This document shows positions 52,701-62,700 of a stretch of DNA of 64,000 nt, piece after piece; position 1 is the stretch's first letter, and every line of letters starts with the position of its first letter. The DNA comes from Streptomyces piniterrae (lineage in GTDB: Bacteria; Actinomycetota; Actinomycetes; Streptomycetales; Streptomycetaceae). A model generated the notes under the pieces. The model was given only the letters and a program-made list of their open reading frames with translations. It made no database searches and had not been told where the DNA came from. Position numbers and translations under genes: made by a program. Location of the stretch: contig NZ_SUMB01000004.1 in NCBI RefSeq assembly GCF_005048155.1, positions 372,001 through 436,000 of the forward strand. The letters are read 5' to 3'.

Positions 52701-54590
52701 CGCGTCGGTCGGGTTGGCGTCGCTGTCGGTCGGATTGGCGTCGCCGTCCGTCGAGTCGGCGTCGCTCGTCACCGGCTCCGTCGCAGCCGACTCGGTCGTG
52801 GCCGCGGCGGCTCCCGTCGGGTCCGTCTCGGAGAGAACGCATACCGGCTGGGCGTCGGCGAGGATCCGCTCCGTGTGCTCCGGCGGCCATCCCGTGTCGA
52901 GCGGGAGGTAGGCCGCGCCGGTCTTGGACACCGCCAGGATCGCGATGATCACGTCCTCGGAGCGGGGAAGCAGGACGGCGACGGTGCGTTCGGGTCCGGC
53001 GCCGCGCCGGATCAGCGTCCTGGCCAGCCGATTGGCGCGCGCGTTGAGCTCGGCATAGGTGAGCTGCCGGTCGCCGTGGCCGACCGCGGGGGCGTGCGGG
53101 GTGAGTGCGGCCCAGTGCTCGAACAGCTCGGGGAGCGTACGGGGCGAGGGGGGTGCGGGTGTGTCGATGCCCGGTACGAGCAGCCTGCGCTCTTCCGGTG
53201 CCAGCAGATCCAGCTCTCCGACGGGGCGTCGGGGTTCGTCGATCAGCTGGTCGAGCAGGCGTACGCAGCGGTCGGCTTCGGCGGCGACCTCCTCGGGCTC
53301 GTACCGCCCGGCCTCGGCGTGCACCTCCACCATCAGGCCGGTCCGGCCGCGTTCCGGCCTGATCACGACGGAGAGGTCCTCCACCGCGCCGGTGTTGAGC
53401 TGTCTGAGGGTCATCGGCCGCCCGGCGAAACTGCCGCCGAAGCTGAACGGGACGATGTTCGCGGTCAGTTGGTACGGCGCCTGCGCCAACCCGGTGAAGC
53501 CGAGGTCGCGGCGGAGGTCCTCGTACCGATAGCGCTGGTGGTCGAGGGCGAGGGTGGTCGCCTCCTCGACGGTCCGGACCAGTTCGGCGGTGGGCCGGCG
53601 CACGTCGACCGGCACCCGCAGCGGGAGCACGTTCGACGCCGCACCGGTCACGGCGCCCACCGTCTTGGAGGTGCGGCCGGCGACCGGGAAACCTACGACG
53701 ACCTCATCGCCCCCGCCGGTGCGGGCATGGTCCAGCAGGACGGCGGAGGCCGTCGCCACCACGGTCCAGGGGACGTCGAGTTCGCGTGCACGTGCGCGGA
53801 GGGCGGCCACCCGGTCCTCGGGCATCCGGGACGCACAGCGCACCGGTGCCCCGCCCGTCCGGCCGATGTCCGTCCGGCCGATGTCCGTCCGGCCGGGTAT
53901 GTCACGGCCAGGTGCGGCGAGCCGGGACGTACCCGGCCGGACGGCTCCCGCCCAGCCGGCCATCTTCGCCATCCAGAACTCACGGTCGGCTTCGAAGTCG
54001 GGCGTGGAGCGGTAGGCCCGCTCGGCGTTGAGCAGGGTGTCCAACGGCACCTGGTGGCCGGGCTTCGGGGACTCGCCGCGCTCCAACGCCGCGTAGATCT
54101 CGCCGAGCCGTCGGGCGAACAGCGCCAGGCCGAAGCCGTCCACCACCAGGTGGTGGACGAGCAGATACCAGCAGACCCGGTCCTCGGAGAGGCGCAGGAA
54201 CGCGGTCCTGAACGCCGGACCGTTCTCCAGGTCGAGCGGGCGGGGGAGGTCCGCCCGCATCCAGTCCAGCGCGGCGGCCATCGGTGCGGGTTCCCGCCGG
54301 AGGTCGACGACCGGTATGTGCCAGGTGGGGAGGGGGCCGGCCGATTGCCTCGGCTCCCCGGAGGCCGTGACGGCGAACCGGGACCTGAACGGCTCGGTCT
54401 CGGTCACGGCGAACCGGAAGGCCGCCTCGTACAGCTCCGGATCGAGATCTCCGGCAATCTCGAAGGCACTCGCCAGTTGGTAGCGGACCGGAGGCGCCAG
54501 CTGCTGCGCCATCCAGATCCCGTGCTGCATCGTGGTGAGCGGCATCGACGGGTGATCCGCCGCGGGCACCTGCTCCGGCTCGTTCCTCAT
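49785..54590 (-). CDS. Nonribosomal peptide synthetase, C-A-T-C
   Basis: This 1601-residue protein has four domains. C1 (about 15-440) has an intact HHLVVDG near 145. The A domain (about 470-985) has [11 protein letters not shown] near 645, NMYGITET and [13 protein letters not shown]. The carrier has LGGDSLRAT near 1063. The final C domain has HHIACDR near 1272, with Arg for the usual Gly. Reading the specificity positions by eye gives D-F-W-N-I-C-M-V-L-K, close to the threonine code DFWNIGMVHK, so Thr or a relative is likely. Its ATG overlaps the stop of the upstream NRPS (ATGA). The protein ends right after the last C domain with no carrier or thioesterase. Linkers contain repeats ([23 protein letters not shown]). 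Confidence 0.95.
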   Translation of the reverse strand: MRNEPEQVPAADHPSMPLTTMQHGIWMAQQLAPPVRYQLASAFEIAGDLDPELYEAAFRFAVTETEPFRSRFAVTASGEPRQSAGPLPTWHIPVVDLRREPAPMAAALDWMRADLPRPLDLENGPAFRTAFLRLSEDRVCWYLLVHHLVVDGFGLALFARRLGEIYAALERGESPKPGHQVPLDTLLNAERAYRSTPDFEADREFWMAKMAGWAGAVRPGTSRLAAPGRDIPGRTDIGRTDIGRTGGAPVRCASRMPEDRVAALRARARELDVPWTVVATASAVLLDHARTGGGDEVVVGFPVAGRTSKTVGAVTGAASNVLPLRVPVDVRRPTAELVRTVEEATTLALDHQRYRYEDLRRDLGFTGLAQAPYQLTANIVPFSFGGSFAGRPMTLRQLNTGAVEDLSVVIRPERGRTGLMVEVHAEAGRYEPEEVAAEADRCVRLLDQLIDEPRRPVGELDLLAPEERRLLVPGIDTPAPPSPRTLPELFEHWAALTPHAPAVGHGDRQLTYAELNARANRLARTLIRRGAGPERTVAVLLPRSEDVIIAILAVSKTGAAYLPLDTGWPPEHTERILADAQPVCVLSETDPTGAAAATTESAATEPVTSDADSTDGDANPTDSDANPTDADRTGPLTPDHAAYVIYTSGSTGRPKGVVVPHRGPVALLQAGAAEFGFGPGDTWTMFHSCAFDFSVWEMWGALAHGGRLVVVPREVSRSPRAFLDLLVRECVTVLNQTPSAFRSLEQADAEEPERGRQLALRWVIFCGEALSPAVVRSWYGRHQDSAPVLVNMYGITETAVLSTRLDLEHDHGTAQVVPIGRAIAGTRLYVLDNRLRPVPPGAAGELYVAGSGVARGYLHRSALTAQRFVANPFGPAGSRLYRSGDLVRARRDGSLEYLGRADDQVKIRGFRIEPAEVEAALLAAPGVAGGAVLASSGVPHGPARTRADDGGQGADEAAQLVAYVVLTRETAADDPEPALARLREWLRERLPAHQVPSLFVPLDRLPLTPNGKLDRAALPSPQARAHTSSRAPGTPLEAELAALYADLLAVEQVGADDDFFHLGGDSLRATRLVTMVRRARLGTRADLDVRDVFLHPTVAGLAAHLGDTPHPGDTSVPPGPRPVPRLPQAEDRGAEPVPLSFGQRRFWFLHKLAGPDSTYNVPLVLRWDGELDQEALRAALGDLTARHETLRTLIRQRNGQAVQHILPVTAARPALTVEPVAPDQLPAALSAAAGRPFHLESELPLRTVLFTIEPTTKSSTETSRRQTLLLLLHHIACDRASLPRLLDDLGTAYRARLTGDAPDWSPLPTQYADFTLWQRELLGTDDEPSALRSGQLAYWNKTLAGLPERIPLPADRTERAPSGRPAHTAGDTFAFTVPADVHGQLLKMAADEQASLFLVAHAGLAALLTRLGAGTDIPIGTAVSDRADAELDDLVGFFVNTLVLRTDTSGEPTFRELLGRVTQADLAAFAHQDVPFDLVVEAQGPRRAASGRAVFGRALFQVMLVLTPALPDRLELPGASATVDLVGRGSAGFDLTFGLFERRDADGTCHGVDGVVEYRTELFDRSTVETLCTRFTRLLSTVAATPDIPVHDIDLSGPQER

Positions 54591-57500
54591 GGAGTGTTCA
54601 CCGACCCCTTCCGCGGTGCCTTGGAGGCCCACTGTCCGACGAGTACGCGGCCGACCTCGCCGAGCGCGGCGGGGCCTCCCATCTCCATGTGTGTGCAGTC
54701 GAGCGGCAGGATTTCGAGCGGCCCCTTGAGCAGCGGGCGCCACAGGCCGAGCACGGTCTCGGGCGGGTGTTCCCGCGCGGTGAACATCACGGTGTTCCCG
54801 CCGAACGGGCGGGGCTCGTGCAGGCCGGCGATCCGCGCGTTGTTGGTGAAGGTCCGGGCCAGCGCGGCGATCTGCTCCTCGTCGAACGAGGCCAGCAGTC
54901 CCTCCCGCGCACGGGTGATCTCCATGAACCGCGGATACGTCAGCGACTCCCCCGCCCGTAGGGAGGGGTCGTAGCCGAAGAATTCCAGGAGCATCGCGAG
55001 GACGTCCCGGCCGGCGACCGAATCCGGCGCGGCCTCGGCCGAGGCCGCGGCGGCGGCGACGTCCGCGCCCGCGGGGTAGGCATCCAGGATCGCCAGCGTC
55101 TCCACCGACTCGCCGCTCTCCTCCAGCTGCACCGCCATCTCGTGGGCGACCACCCCGCCGAAGGACCAGCCGAGGAGGTGGTAGGGGCCCGTGGGCTGGA
55201 CGGACCTGACATGGTCCAGGTAGTCGGCCGCCATCTCCCGCAGGGACGCCGGCAGGTCTTCGGGGCCGTCCAGGCCGCGGGCCTGAAGGCCGTACACCGG
55301 CCGATCGGTGCCGAGCGGCGAGGTGAGTCCGGCGTAGCACCAGGAGAAGCCCACCGCCGGGTGCACGCAGAACAGCGGCGCCTTGTCGCCCGACTCCCGC
55401 AGCGGCAACAGGACTCCGCCGTCGGCCTCTTCGGACGTCTCCTGGGTGCCCCGCCGGCTGTTGCTCGCGGTGTCGTCGTCCGCCTCGGGCGCCACTTCGG
55501 TGGTGGTGTTCGGCCCGTCCGGGGCCGCTCGGCGCACGTCCTCCGTCTGCGTACGGTCCACGGCCTCCGGGCTCGTCGTACGGCTCGTCTCGCGTACGAC
55601 GCGGGCCAGCGCTCGGACCGTCTTGTGCTCGAAGATGTCCTGCGGTGTAAGGACAAAACCCGCCCGACGCAGTCGACTCAGCAGCTGGATCGACATCATG
55701 CTGTCGCCACCGAGGTCGAAGAAGCTGACGTCCGGGGCGACTTCGGGGAGCCCGAGCACTTCGCGGAACGCCCGCGCCACCTGCTCCTCCCGCGCTCCGT
55801 GCGCTGTCGGCTGATCGGCCTCCAGCGGCCGTACGCCCGTCGGCGGCTGCTCGCGGTCGAGCTTGCCGCTGCCCGTACGCGGCAGCGCGGAGGCGGCCTT
55901 CAGGTCGGCCGGGACCAGGTGTGCCGGCAGCCGCTCGGCCCCCCAGTCCCGCAGCGCGTGGCGGCTGGGGGTGCGGGCTCCCTCGGCGGGCACCAGGTAG
56001 GCCACGAGCCGGGCGTCGCCACTCGTCCCCTTCCGGACGCAGGCCATGACCTCGGTGACGGCGGGGTGCCGGGCGATCACCGCCTCCACCTCGCCGAGTT
56101 CGATGCGGAAGCCGTTGAGCTTGACCTGGGCGTCCGCGCGGCCGAGGAAGTCGAGCTGCCCGTCGGGGCGCCAACGGGCCAGATCACCGGTCCGGTACAT
56201 CCGCTCGCCGGGCGGGCCGAAGGGGTCGGCGACGAAACGCTCCGCGGTCAGCCCGGACCGGCGCAGATAGCCCCGGGCAAGGCCGTCTCCCGCCAGGTAC
56301 AACTCGCCCTGGCGGTCGGCCTCCACATGGCGGAGCGAGCTGTCGAGCACGTAGGCGCGCACATGGCCCAGCGGCCGTCCGATAGGCGGTGCGCCCTCGG
56401 GTGCAGGACCGTCACCCGCCGAGGCGGTGGCTTGGACGGTGGCCGCGGTGGCATAGACGGTGGCTTCGGTGGGCCCGTACACGTTGAGCACCCGGGTGCC
56501 GGGCATGATCTCGCGGATCCGCGCGGCGAGGGAGGCGGGGAGTGCCTCACCGGCCATCGAGAGCGTCGTGGCCGACACCCTGAGACCGCCGGTCTCCATC
56601 AGCTTGGCGAACACGGAAGGGATGGCGCACAGCAGACCGCCCGACCAGCGCGGCGGGTCACCGTCGAGCAGCGACAGGAGATTGTCGACCACCTCGACAC
56701 TGCCGCCGCCCGCCAGCGCCGGGAAGATCTCGGCCACCGACACGTCGAAGCTGAAGGAGCTCGCCGCCAGCACATGGGCCAACGACTCGGCGCCGAACTC
56801 GGCGGCCGCCCAGTCCACCAGCGCGACCACACCACGGTGCGGCACCACGACCCCCTTGGGCGTACCGGTGGAGCCCGAGGTGTAGATGACGTAAGCGGGA
56901 TGCGAGGGCCGCAGCGGCTCGGGGCGGTCGGCGTCGGACGGTGCCGTGGGTGAGAAGTGCGCCAACTCCCCTGCGATTGCTGGGTCGTCGAGCCGGATGG
57001 TCGTGGTCAGCCGGCTCGCGACGTCCGCTACGTACGAGTCGGTGGCAGTGTCCGTCAGCACACAGACGGGTTCCGCGTCCTCGACCATGAAGCGGAGCCG
57101 ATCGGCCGGATAACCGGGGTCGAGCGGCAGATACGCGGCGCCGGCCTTGAGCACCGCGAGCATCGCCACGAGTGTCCCGGCGCACCGAGGGAGCAGCAGC
57201 CCGACGACCGACTCCGGCCCGGCACCCCGGTCGAGCAGGAGCCGGGCCAGCCGGTTGGCGCGCTCGTGGAGTTCCGCGTAGGTGAGCTTGTCGTCGGCGC
57301 CGATGACGGCGACCGCGTCGGAGTGGCTCCGGGCGGCGCTCTCCAGCAGGTCGGTGAGGGTTCGGTGGTGTGCTCCGGAGGACGTGCCGCTCGTCCGGGA
57401 GTGATCGGCCGCCCGCTCCCCCGCCGCCGGCAGGTCGAAGGCGCCCAGCGGGCGCCCCGGACCGGCCACGGCCAGGGACAGCAGACGCCCGAAACGCTCG

Positions 57501-58774
57501 GCGTGCGCGTCGAGTTCGGCGGCGGAATAGCGATCCGCCGCACCGCTGAAGACGACCCGCAGCCGCTGGTCCATGGGGTCGTCGTCGAGTACGACACGTA
57601 TGTCCTGGACCGGCTCGGGCACCAGGTCGTGGACCACCACGGACAGTTCACCGAACCGCACGTGGGTCCCGGGGGTGCGGATGTCGGCGATCGGCCCGAA
57701 CAGCCGGGGCCGGTCGTCCGGCGCCCCGGCCGCGCGACGCAACTCCCGGTGGCCCAGCCGCTGGTGCCTGACCGCCTCGCGCGACTCCCGGGCGACGTCC
57801 TGGACGAGCTCGGCGAAGGTGGCGGCGGACCGCACCGTCAGCCGGAGCGGCACGAGGTAATCGCTCGCGTCCGGGACACGTCTGCCCACCCGGCTCGGCC
57901 GGCCGTCCAACGGCATGCCGATCACCACGTCCGTGGCATCGCTCAGCCGGTGGGTGTAGGCCGCCACGGCGGCGCACAGCACCGCCCGTACCGACACACC
58001 GCCGTGGCGGGCGGTGGCACGTACGCGGTCGGTGTCGGTGGTGTCGAGCGTCACCGGGCGGGAGTTCACCGGTGCCCGCAACCGGTCGGCGTCCCGGGCG
58101 GGAGCGGACGCGAAGGTCACCGGCTCGGGGAGGTCGGCGAACCGCCGGCGCCAGTGGGCACGGTCGGCTTGCTGCGCGGGAGACCCGGCGTACCCGGCCG
58201 CTGCCGAGGCCGGCTGGGCCCGGGTGGCCAGGGCGCCGTCAGCGGCCGAGCGGCCCTCGGCGAGCGCCGTGTACACCTCGGAGACCCGACGGGTGAGCAG
58301 CGCACAGCCGAAGCGGTCGACAACGGCCCGGTGGTGTCCGTGGAACCAGTGGTGGCGGTCCGGGCCCAGCCGCAGCAACGCCTGGGTGGACCAGAGCTGT
58401 CCGGTCTCCTCGCCGTCCCGTGCGAGCTCCACTCCCCGCTTGAGCGCCGCGCGGGTCCATGCATCGGCCGCGCCCCGCGGGTCCGCCTCCGTGCTCAGGT
58501 CCACCACGGGCAGCGGCAGGCTGTCCGGGATCCCCGGGGCGGGCGGTCCGTCCGGTCCCTCGCCGGCCGAGGGCACCCGCGGTGCGGTGGTCTCGGCCAC
58601 GGCCTGGGCGACCGCCTTGCCCAGCGTGGTGAGGTCCAGGTCGCCGTGGATCTCCACGAGCTGGGCGATGTGGCTGCCGAAAGCGGTGGGCTCGGAACCG
58701 GAGGGTCGTACGGCACGCCGGGCGTCCTGTCCGGCGGCGGACATGTCGGTGGGCGCGCCCTGGCGGTCAGCCAT
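54587..58774 (-). CDS. Nonribosomal peptide synthetase, C*-A-T-TE
   Basis: The 1395-residue protein starts at ATG 58774 with GGAGGA 7 nt upstream. The C domain (about 15-450) has HRAVVDR near 148 where HHxxxDG is expected: the catalytic second His is Arg and Gly is Arg. The A domain (about 490-985) has [11 protein letters not shown] near 630 and NVYGPTEAT; the specificity residues read by eye are D-V-A-C-S-A-V-V-Y-K, which I cannot assign. The carrier has LGGDSMMS near 1023. The thioesterase has GWSFGG near 1203, LDAYPAG and His in CTHMEMGG near 1360. It overlaps the dehydrogenase by 8 bp and the next NRPS by 4 bp. Confidence 0.95.
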   Translation of the reverse strand: MADRQGAPTDMSAAGQDARRAVRPSGSEPTAFGSHIAQLVEIHGDLDLTTLGKAVAQAVAETTAPRVPSAGEGPDGPPAPGIPDSLPLPVVDLSTEADPRGAADAWTRAALKRGVELARDGEETGQLWSTQALLRLGPDRHHWFHGHHRAVVDRFGCALLTRRVSEVYTALAEGRSAADGALATRAQPASAAAGYAGSPAQQADRAHWRRRFADLPEPVTFASAPARDADRLRAPVNSRPVTLDTTDTDRVRATARHGGVSVRAVLCAAVAAYTHRLSDATDVVIGMPLDGRPSRVGRRVPDASDYLVPLRLTVRSAATFAELVQDVARESREAVRHQRLGHRELRRAAGAPDDRPRLFGPIADIRTPGTHVRFGELSVVVHDLVPEPVQDIRVVLDDDPMDQRLRVVFSGAADRYSAAELDAHAERFGRLLSLAVAGPGRPLGAFDLPAAGERAADHSRTSGTSSGAHHRTLTDLLESAARSHSDAVAVIGADDKLTYAELHERANRLARLLLDRGAGPESVVGLLLPRCAGTLVAMLAVLKAGAAYLPLDPGYPADRLRFMVEDAEPVCVLTDTATDSYVADVASRLTTTIRLDDPAIAGELAHFSPTAPSDADRPEPLRPSHPAYVIYTSGSTGTPKGVVVPHRGVVALVDWAAAEFGAESLAHVLAASSFSFDVSVAEIFPALAGGGSVEVVDNLLSLLDGDPPRWSGGLLCAIPSVFAKLMETGGLRVSATTLSMAGEALPASLAARIREIMPGTRVLNVYGPTEATVYATAATVQATASAGDGPAPEGAPPIGRPLGHVRAYVLDSSLRHVEADRQGELYLAGDGLARGYLRRSGLTAERFVADPFGPPGERMYRTGDLARWRPDGQLDFLGRADAQVKLNGFRIELGEVEAVIARHPAVTEVMACVRKGTSGDARLVAYLVPAEGARTPSRHALRDWGAERLPAHLVPADLKAASALPRTGSGKLDREQPPTGVRPLEADQPTAHGAREEQVARAFREVLGLPEVAPDVSFFDLGGDSMMSIQLLSRLRRAGFVLTPQDIFEHKTVRALARVVRETSRTTSPEAVDRTQTEDVRRAAPDGPNTTTEVAPEADDDTASNSRRGTQETSEEADGGVLLPLRESGDKAPLFCVHPAVGFSWCYAGLTSPLGTDRPVYGLQARGLDGPEDLPASLREMAADYLDHVRSVQPTGPYHLLGWSFGGVVAHEMAVQLEESGESVETLAILDAYPAGADVAAAAASAEAAPDSVAGRDVLAMLLEFFGYDPSLRAGESLTYPRFMEITRAREGLLASFDEEQIAALARTFTNNARIAGLHEPRPFGGNTVMFTAREHPPETVLGLWRPLLKGPLEILPLDCTHMEMGGPAALGEVGRVLVGQWASKAPRKGSVNTP

Positions 58775-59750
58775 GGTCGGTTCCTCCCCGCGCGATGAGG
58801 TGCGGTGGCGAGTACGGGTAGAAGCCACTGCCCGACTTGCGTCCCACGTTGCCCTCGGCGACGAGACGGGCCAGCAGGGGGCAGGGCCGGAAGCGGTCCT
58901 CGCCGGTATGCCGGCGCAGCACCTCCAGCGAGTCGACGATGGTGTCCAGACCGATGAGGTCGGCCGTGCGCAACGGCCCCATGGGGTGACCGAAGCAGTC
59001 CTGGAAAATACGGTCCACGGTCTCGGCGTCGGCGGTTCCCTCGCCCAGTACGGCGGCCGCCTCGTTGAGCGTCAGCATCAGCACCCGGTTCGTGACGAAG
59101 CCGGGGGCGTCACGCACCACGAGGGCGTGCTTTCCGAGGCGGGCGAGGAATGCCTCGGTGCGCTCCACGGTGAGATCGCTGGTCCCCGGTGCGCGGATCA
59201 CCTCCACCGCGTCCTTGAGGGGCGCCGGGTTCATGAAGTGGGTGCCGATGACCCGGTCGGGGCGGGCGGTGAAGGACCCGAGGCGACTGACCGGGATGCA
59301 TGAGGTGTTGGACGCGAAGATCGCCTCGGCTCCGCAGATCCGGTCCAGCTCGCGGAGGATCCCCTCCTTGATGTCCTCGTCCTCCCGGGCGCACTCCACG
59401 ACCAGGAGAGCGGCCGCCATGTCGGCGAGCTCGGCGGACCAGGTCACGAGGGACTCGGTGCGGGACGTGGGTGCGCCCGCCTGTGCCTGCCGGGACTTCC
59501 GCCGCAGCAGGGTGGCCGTCCTGATCCCGGCGCGGAGCCGGGCCGGCCCCGAGGCCAGCGCCCCGGGGTCGTTGTCGACGACGACCACGGGGTGGCCGGC
59601 TTCGGCGAAGCACTGCGCCACACCGATCCCCATCGTGCCCGCGCCGACGATGCCCACCAGTGACCCGGCCGGAACGGTCTGCGCGGCTTGATCGGTCTGC
59701 CCGGTCTGCGCGGTCTGCGCGGTCTGTTGAACGTCTTTCTGATCGCCCAC
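58767..59750 (-). CDS. 3-hydroxyacyl-CoA dehydrogenase family protein
   Basis: The 327-residue enzyme oxidises a 3-hydroxyacyl thioester with NAD. The N-terminal Rossmann fold has [20 protein letters not shown]; the catalytic His is in [19 protein letters not shown], and the C-terminal domain has [15 protein letters not shown] and [14 protein letters not shown]. The first 28 residues are a repeated Gln/Thr stretch ([17 protein letters not shown]). GTG 59750 has GGAG upstream. Lying inside a PKS/NRPS operon, it may make an extender unit, as FkbK/ZmaG-type dehydrogenases do for methoxy-, hydroxy- or aminomalonyl-ACP. The companion genes for that are not in the window. Confidence 0.92.
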   Translation of the reverse strand: MGDQKDVQQTAQTAQTGQTDQAAQTVPAGSLVGIVGAGTMGIGVAQCFAEAGHPVVVVDNDPGALASGPARLRAGIRTATLLRRKSRQAQAGAPTSRTESLVTWSAELADMAAALLVVECAREDEDIKEGILRELDRICGAEAIFASNTSCIPVSRLGSFTARPDRVIGTHFMNPAPLKDAVEVIRAPGTSDLTVERTEAFLARLGKHALVVRDAPGFVTNRVLMLTLNEAAAVLGEGTADAETVDRIFQDCFGHPMGPLRTADLIGLDTIVDSLEVLRRHTGEDRFRPCPLLARLVAEGNVGRKSGSGFYPYSPPHLIARGGTDHG

Positions 59751-59782
59751 GGTTGCAGGTCTCCTTCGTCGTCCGAGCCGCG

Positions 59783-62700
59783 TCAGTCGGTGTGCGCGGG
59801 CCGTGCCGTGGCCGGCTTCGCAGATGTGCCTGCGCTGGTCGTCGTGTGGATGGGCCACAGGCCGGACAGCGGTGCACCGGGGGCGCGGGTGGCCGCACGC
59901 AGCATCGCGAGCAGCACGTCGACGAGAACCCGGGCGCTCGACCGGTCGAAGAGCTCGGTGCGGTAGTCCAACGAGATGGACAGCTGGTCCCGACCCGGCC
60001 CTTCGACGACGGACCAGGAGAGGTCCAGCTCGCTGTGGCCCGACGGCAGCGTGAGCCGTCCCGCGTCCGTGCCGGGCCACCGCACGGGGACCGCCTCCAC
60101 CCCGGCCGCCGAGCCGAGTGTCGCCGGCAGCGCCTGGTAGGAGTACGCCACGTCGAACAGCGGTGCCCTGCCGGGCTCGTCGGGCAGTCCTGCCGCGCGC
60201 ACGATGTCGGCGAGTGGCACATCCCGGTGCTGTTCCGCGTCGGTGATGGCGCGCCGCACCCGGTCGGTGAGCTGCTCGAAGGACGGGTCGTCGGCCAGGT
60301 CCAGACGCAGCGGCAGGCTCCGCGCGAAGGGACCCACCCGAGTGCGGGCCGCCGAGAGGGGAAGCGCCGTACCGGTCAGCCCGATGAGCGCCTCGTCCGC
60401 CTCCGTGTGCAGGGCGAGCAGGGCGGTGAGGGCCGCCAGCACGCTCTCCCTGGTCCCGGAACGACCCAGCGCGTGGGCGAGGTCGTCGGGAATCCGGGAC
60501 CCGAGGGTGGCGGTGGCGCGGGTGCCGTGGGCGGGCCGGGCCCGGTCCAGCGGCGGCGCGCCATCGGCCAGCCCCGTCAGTGTCCGTCTCCAGTACGCGA
60601 GTTGGTCCTCCCGCAGGGGGCCTGTCCAGGGCTCGGTGTGCTCGCCGGACAGCTCGGGCAGCTCGGGCGGCTCGGCCCGGCGTCCGTCCACGCGGGCGCC
60701 GTACAGAGCGAGCAGGTCCCGGAAGAACACCTCCGGCTGACCACCGTCGTAGGCCTGCCGGTGGGTGGTCACCAGCAGGACGTGCCGCGCCGGGCCCGTC
60801 TTCGCGAGGAGCGCGTGGAGCCGCCGACCCGACGCCGGATCGAGTACGAGCGCGGCCTCGGCCTGCGCGATCTCCCTGGCCGTGAACAGGGGCTCGCTCT
60901 CGCCGGAGACGTCCGCGGTGGTGAAGAAGCCGTCGCCGAGCAACGAGCCCTGCCCCACGGCCTCGACGGTCCCGGCACGCAACACCTCATGCCGCTCCGC
61001 CAGTTCCTCCAGCGCCGTGCGCAGCGCGTCGAGCTGTACCTCGCCGCGCAGCTCGACGCAGCTGACGACCGGGGTGGCGACGGGGGTGGCGACCGGGCCC
61101 ACCGGGGCAGCCGGCGTGTCCGGTCGGTCCGCGACCGGTCCGGCCGCCACGGGCGGACCTCCGGGGAGGTCGCTGAAGCACATGTCCTCGTTGTCCGCGA
61201 CGGCGTGCAGCAGCTCCAAGAACGCCTCGGACATGGCGGAGATCGTGTCGGTGTCGAAGAGCTGCGTCGCGTACTCCATCATGACCACGATCTCGTCCTC
61301 GTCCGCCAGCTCGCCGACGACCATCGAGAGGTCGAACTTGGCGGTGCCGGGGGGCAGTCCCGGGAAATGCGGGATGATCTCCGGGTCGTGCGCCGGTCCG
61401 GTGGCGATCTCGCCGAAGGCGGCGGCCGGTGGCAGCGTCTGGTGCACGTACATCACGTCGAAGAGCGGGTTACGGCTCGGGTCACGGTCGGCCGCGACCT
61501 CGCGCACGACCTTGTCGAACGGGATCTCCTGGTGGTCCAGGGCGCCGAGCAGCACCCCGCGCTCCTGGCGCAGCAGCTCGCGGAAGCTCGGGTCACCCGA
61601 CAGGTCCGAGCGCAGCGCGATGGTGTTGTTGAAGAAGCCGAGCAGACCCCATAGTTCGGGCCGGCTACGACCGATGGTCGAGGTGCCGACGACGATGTCC
61701 CGCTGGCCCGACCAGTGTGCGAGCAGCACTTTGAGCGCGGTGAGCAGCACCATGAACAGAGTGGCCGTCTCCTGGGAGCCCACCTCGCGCAGCCGCTGCA
61801 CCAGTGCGCCCGGGATGGTGAACCCGTGGGTCGCGCCCGCGAAGTCCATCCGGTCGGGGCGCGGCCGGTCGGTGGGCAGTTCCAGCGCGGGCGGGTCGCT
61901 CAGCCGGTCGCGCCAGTAGCTCAGTTCACCGTCAAGGCGGGAGTCGGCCATCAGCCGGCGTTGCCAACGCGCGTAGTCCGCGTACTGCACCGGCAGCGGC
62001 TCGATGTCGGGGGCCCGGTTCTCCAGGCGGGCCGTGTAGAACTCCAGCAGCTCCTGCTTCTGGATCTGCGGAGCCCAGCCGTCGTTCACCGCATGGTGCA
62101 TGCACCAGCAGACGATGTGGTCGTCATCGCCGATCCGCACGACGGTCACCCGTACAAGCGGATCGCGGGCGATGTCGAAGACCCAGCGCATGGCGGAGGT
62201 GACGGCCGCACCCGCCGCGGTCTCCGGGGCATCCTCGCCCGAGACATCCAGGTACGTGAAGAAGTCGCCGAGTTCGGGCCGGATCTTCAGCCCGGATCTG
62301 CCGTCGGTCTCGACGAGATTGGATCGCAGCACCTCGTGGCGCCGCGCCAGGTCCTCCCAGGCCAGCCTGAACTTCTCGATGTCCAGGGGGCCGCAGTACC
62401 TGGCGGCGCCGGGGAGGTTGTAGAGCGTGGTCGTCGGGTCGAGCTGGTGGTGGAACCACATGCGCTCCTGCCCGTACGACAGCACCGGCTCCCCGCCCGG
62501 GACGATCGGCGGCAACTCGGCGTCGTCGGGCACCTCGGGGACGACCGGGGCCGTCGGCGCGGCCGGGGCACTGGGCGATTCCGGCGCGGGAGGGTGCGGC
62601 ACCCGGTCGTGAATGGCTTCCGCGAGCGCGCTGACGACGGGGTGGTCGTAGATGTCCGCCATCTTGAGCCGGACCCCGTGCTGCTCTCGTACCAGCGCCA

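Noticed and set aside
51993..54974. Open frame of about 990 codons antisense to the NRPS
   Set aside because: Antisense shadow of A and C domain coding sequence; no motifs of its own.
49785..56174. A single NRPS protein of over 2100 residues starting near 56174
   Set aside because: The frame above 54590 is a shadow of the upstream NRPS, which has its own stop at 54587 and an ATGA overlap with the real start at 54590.
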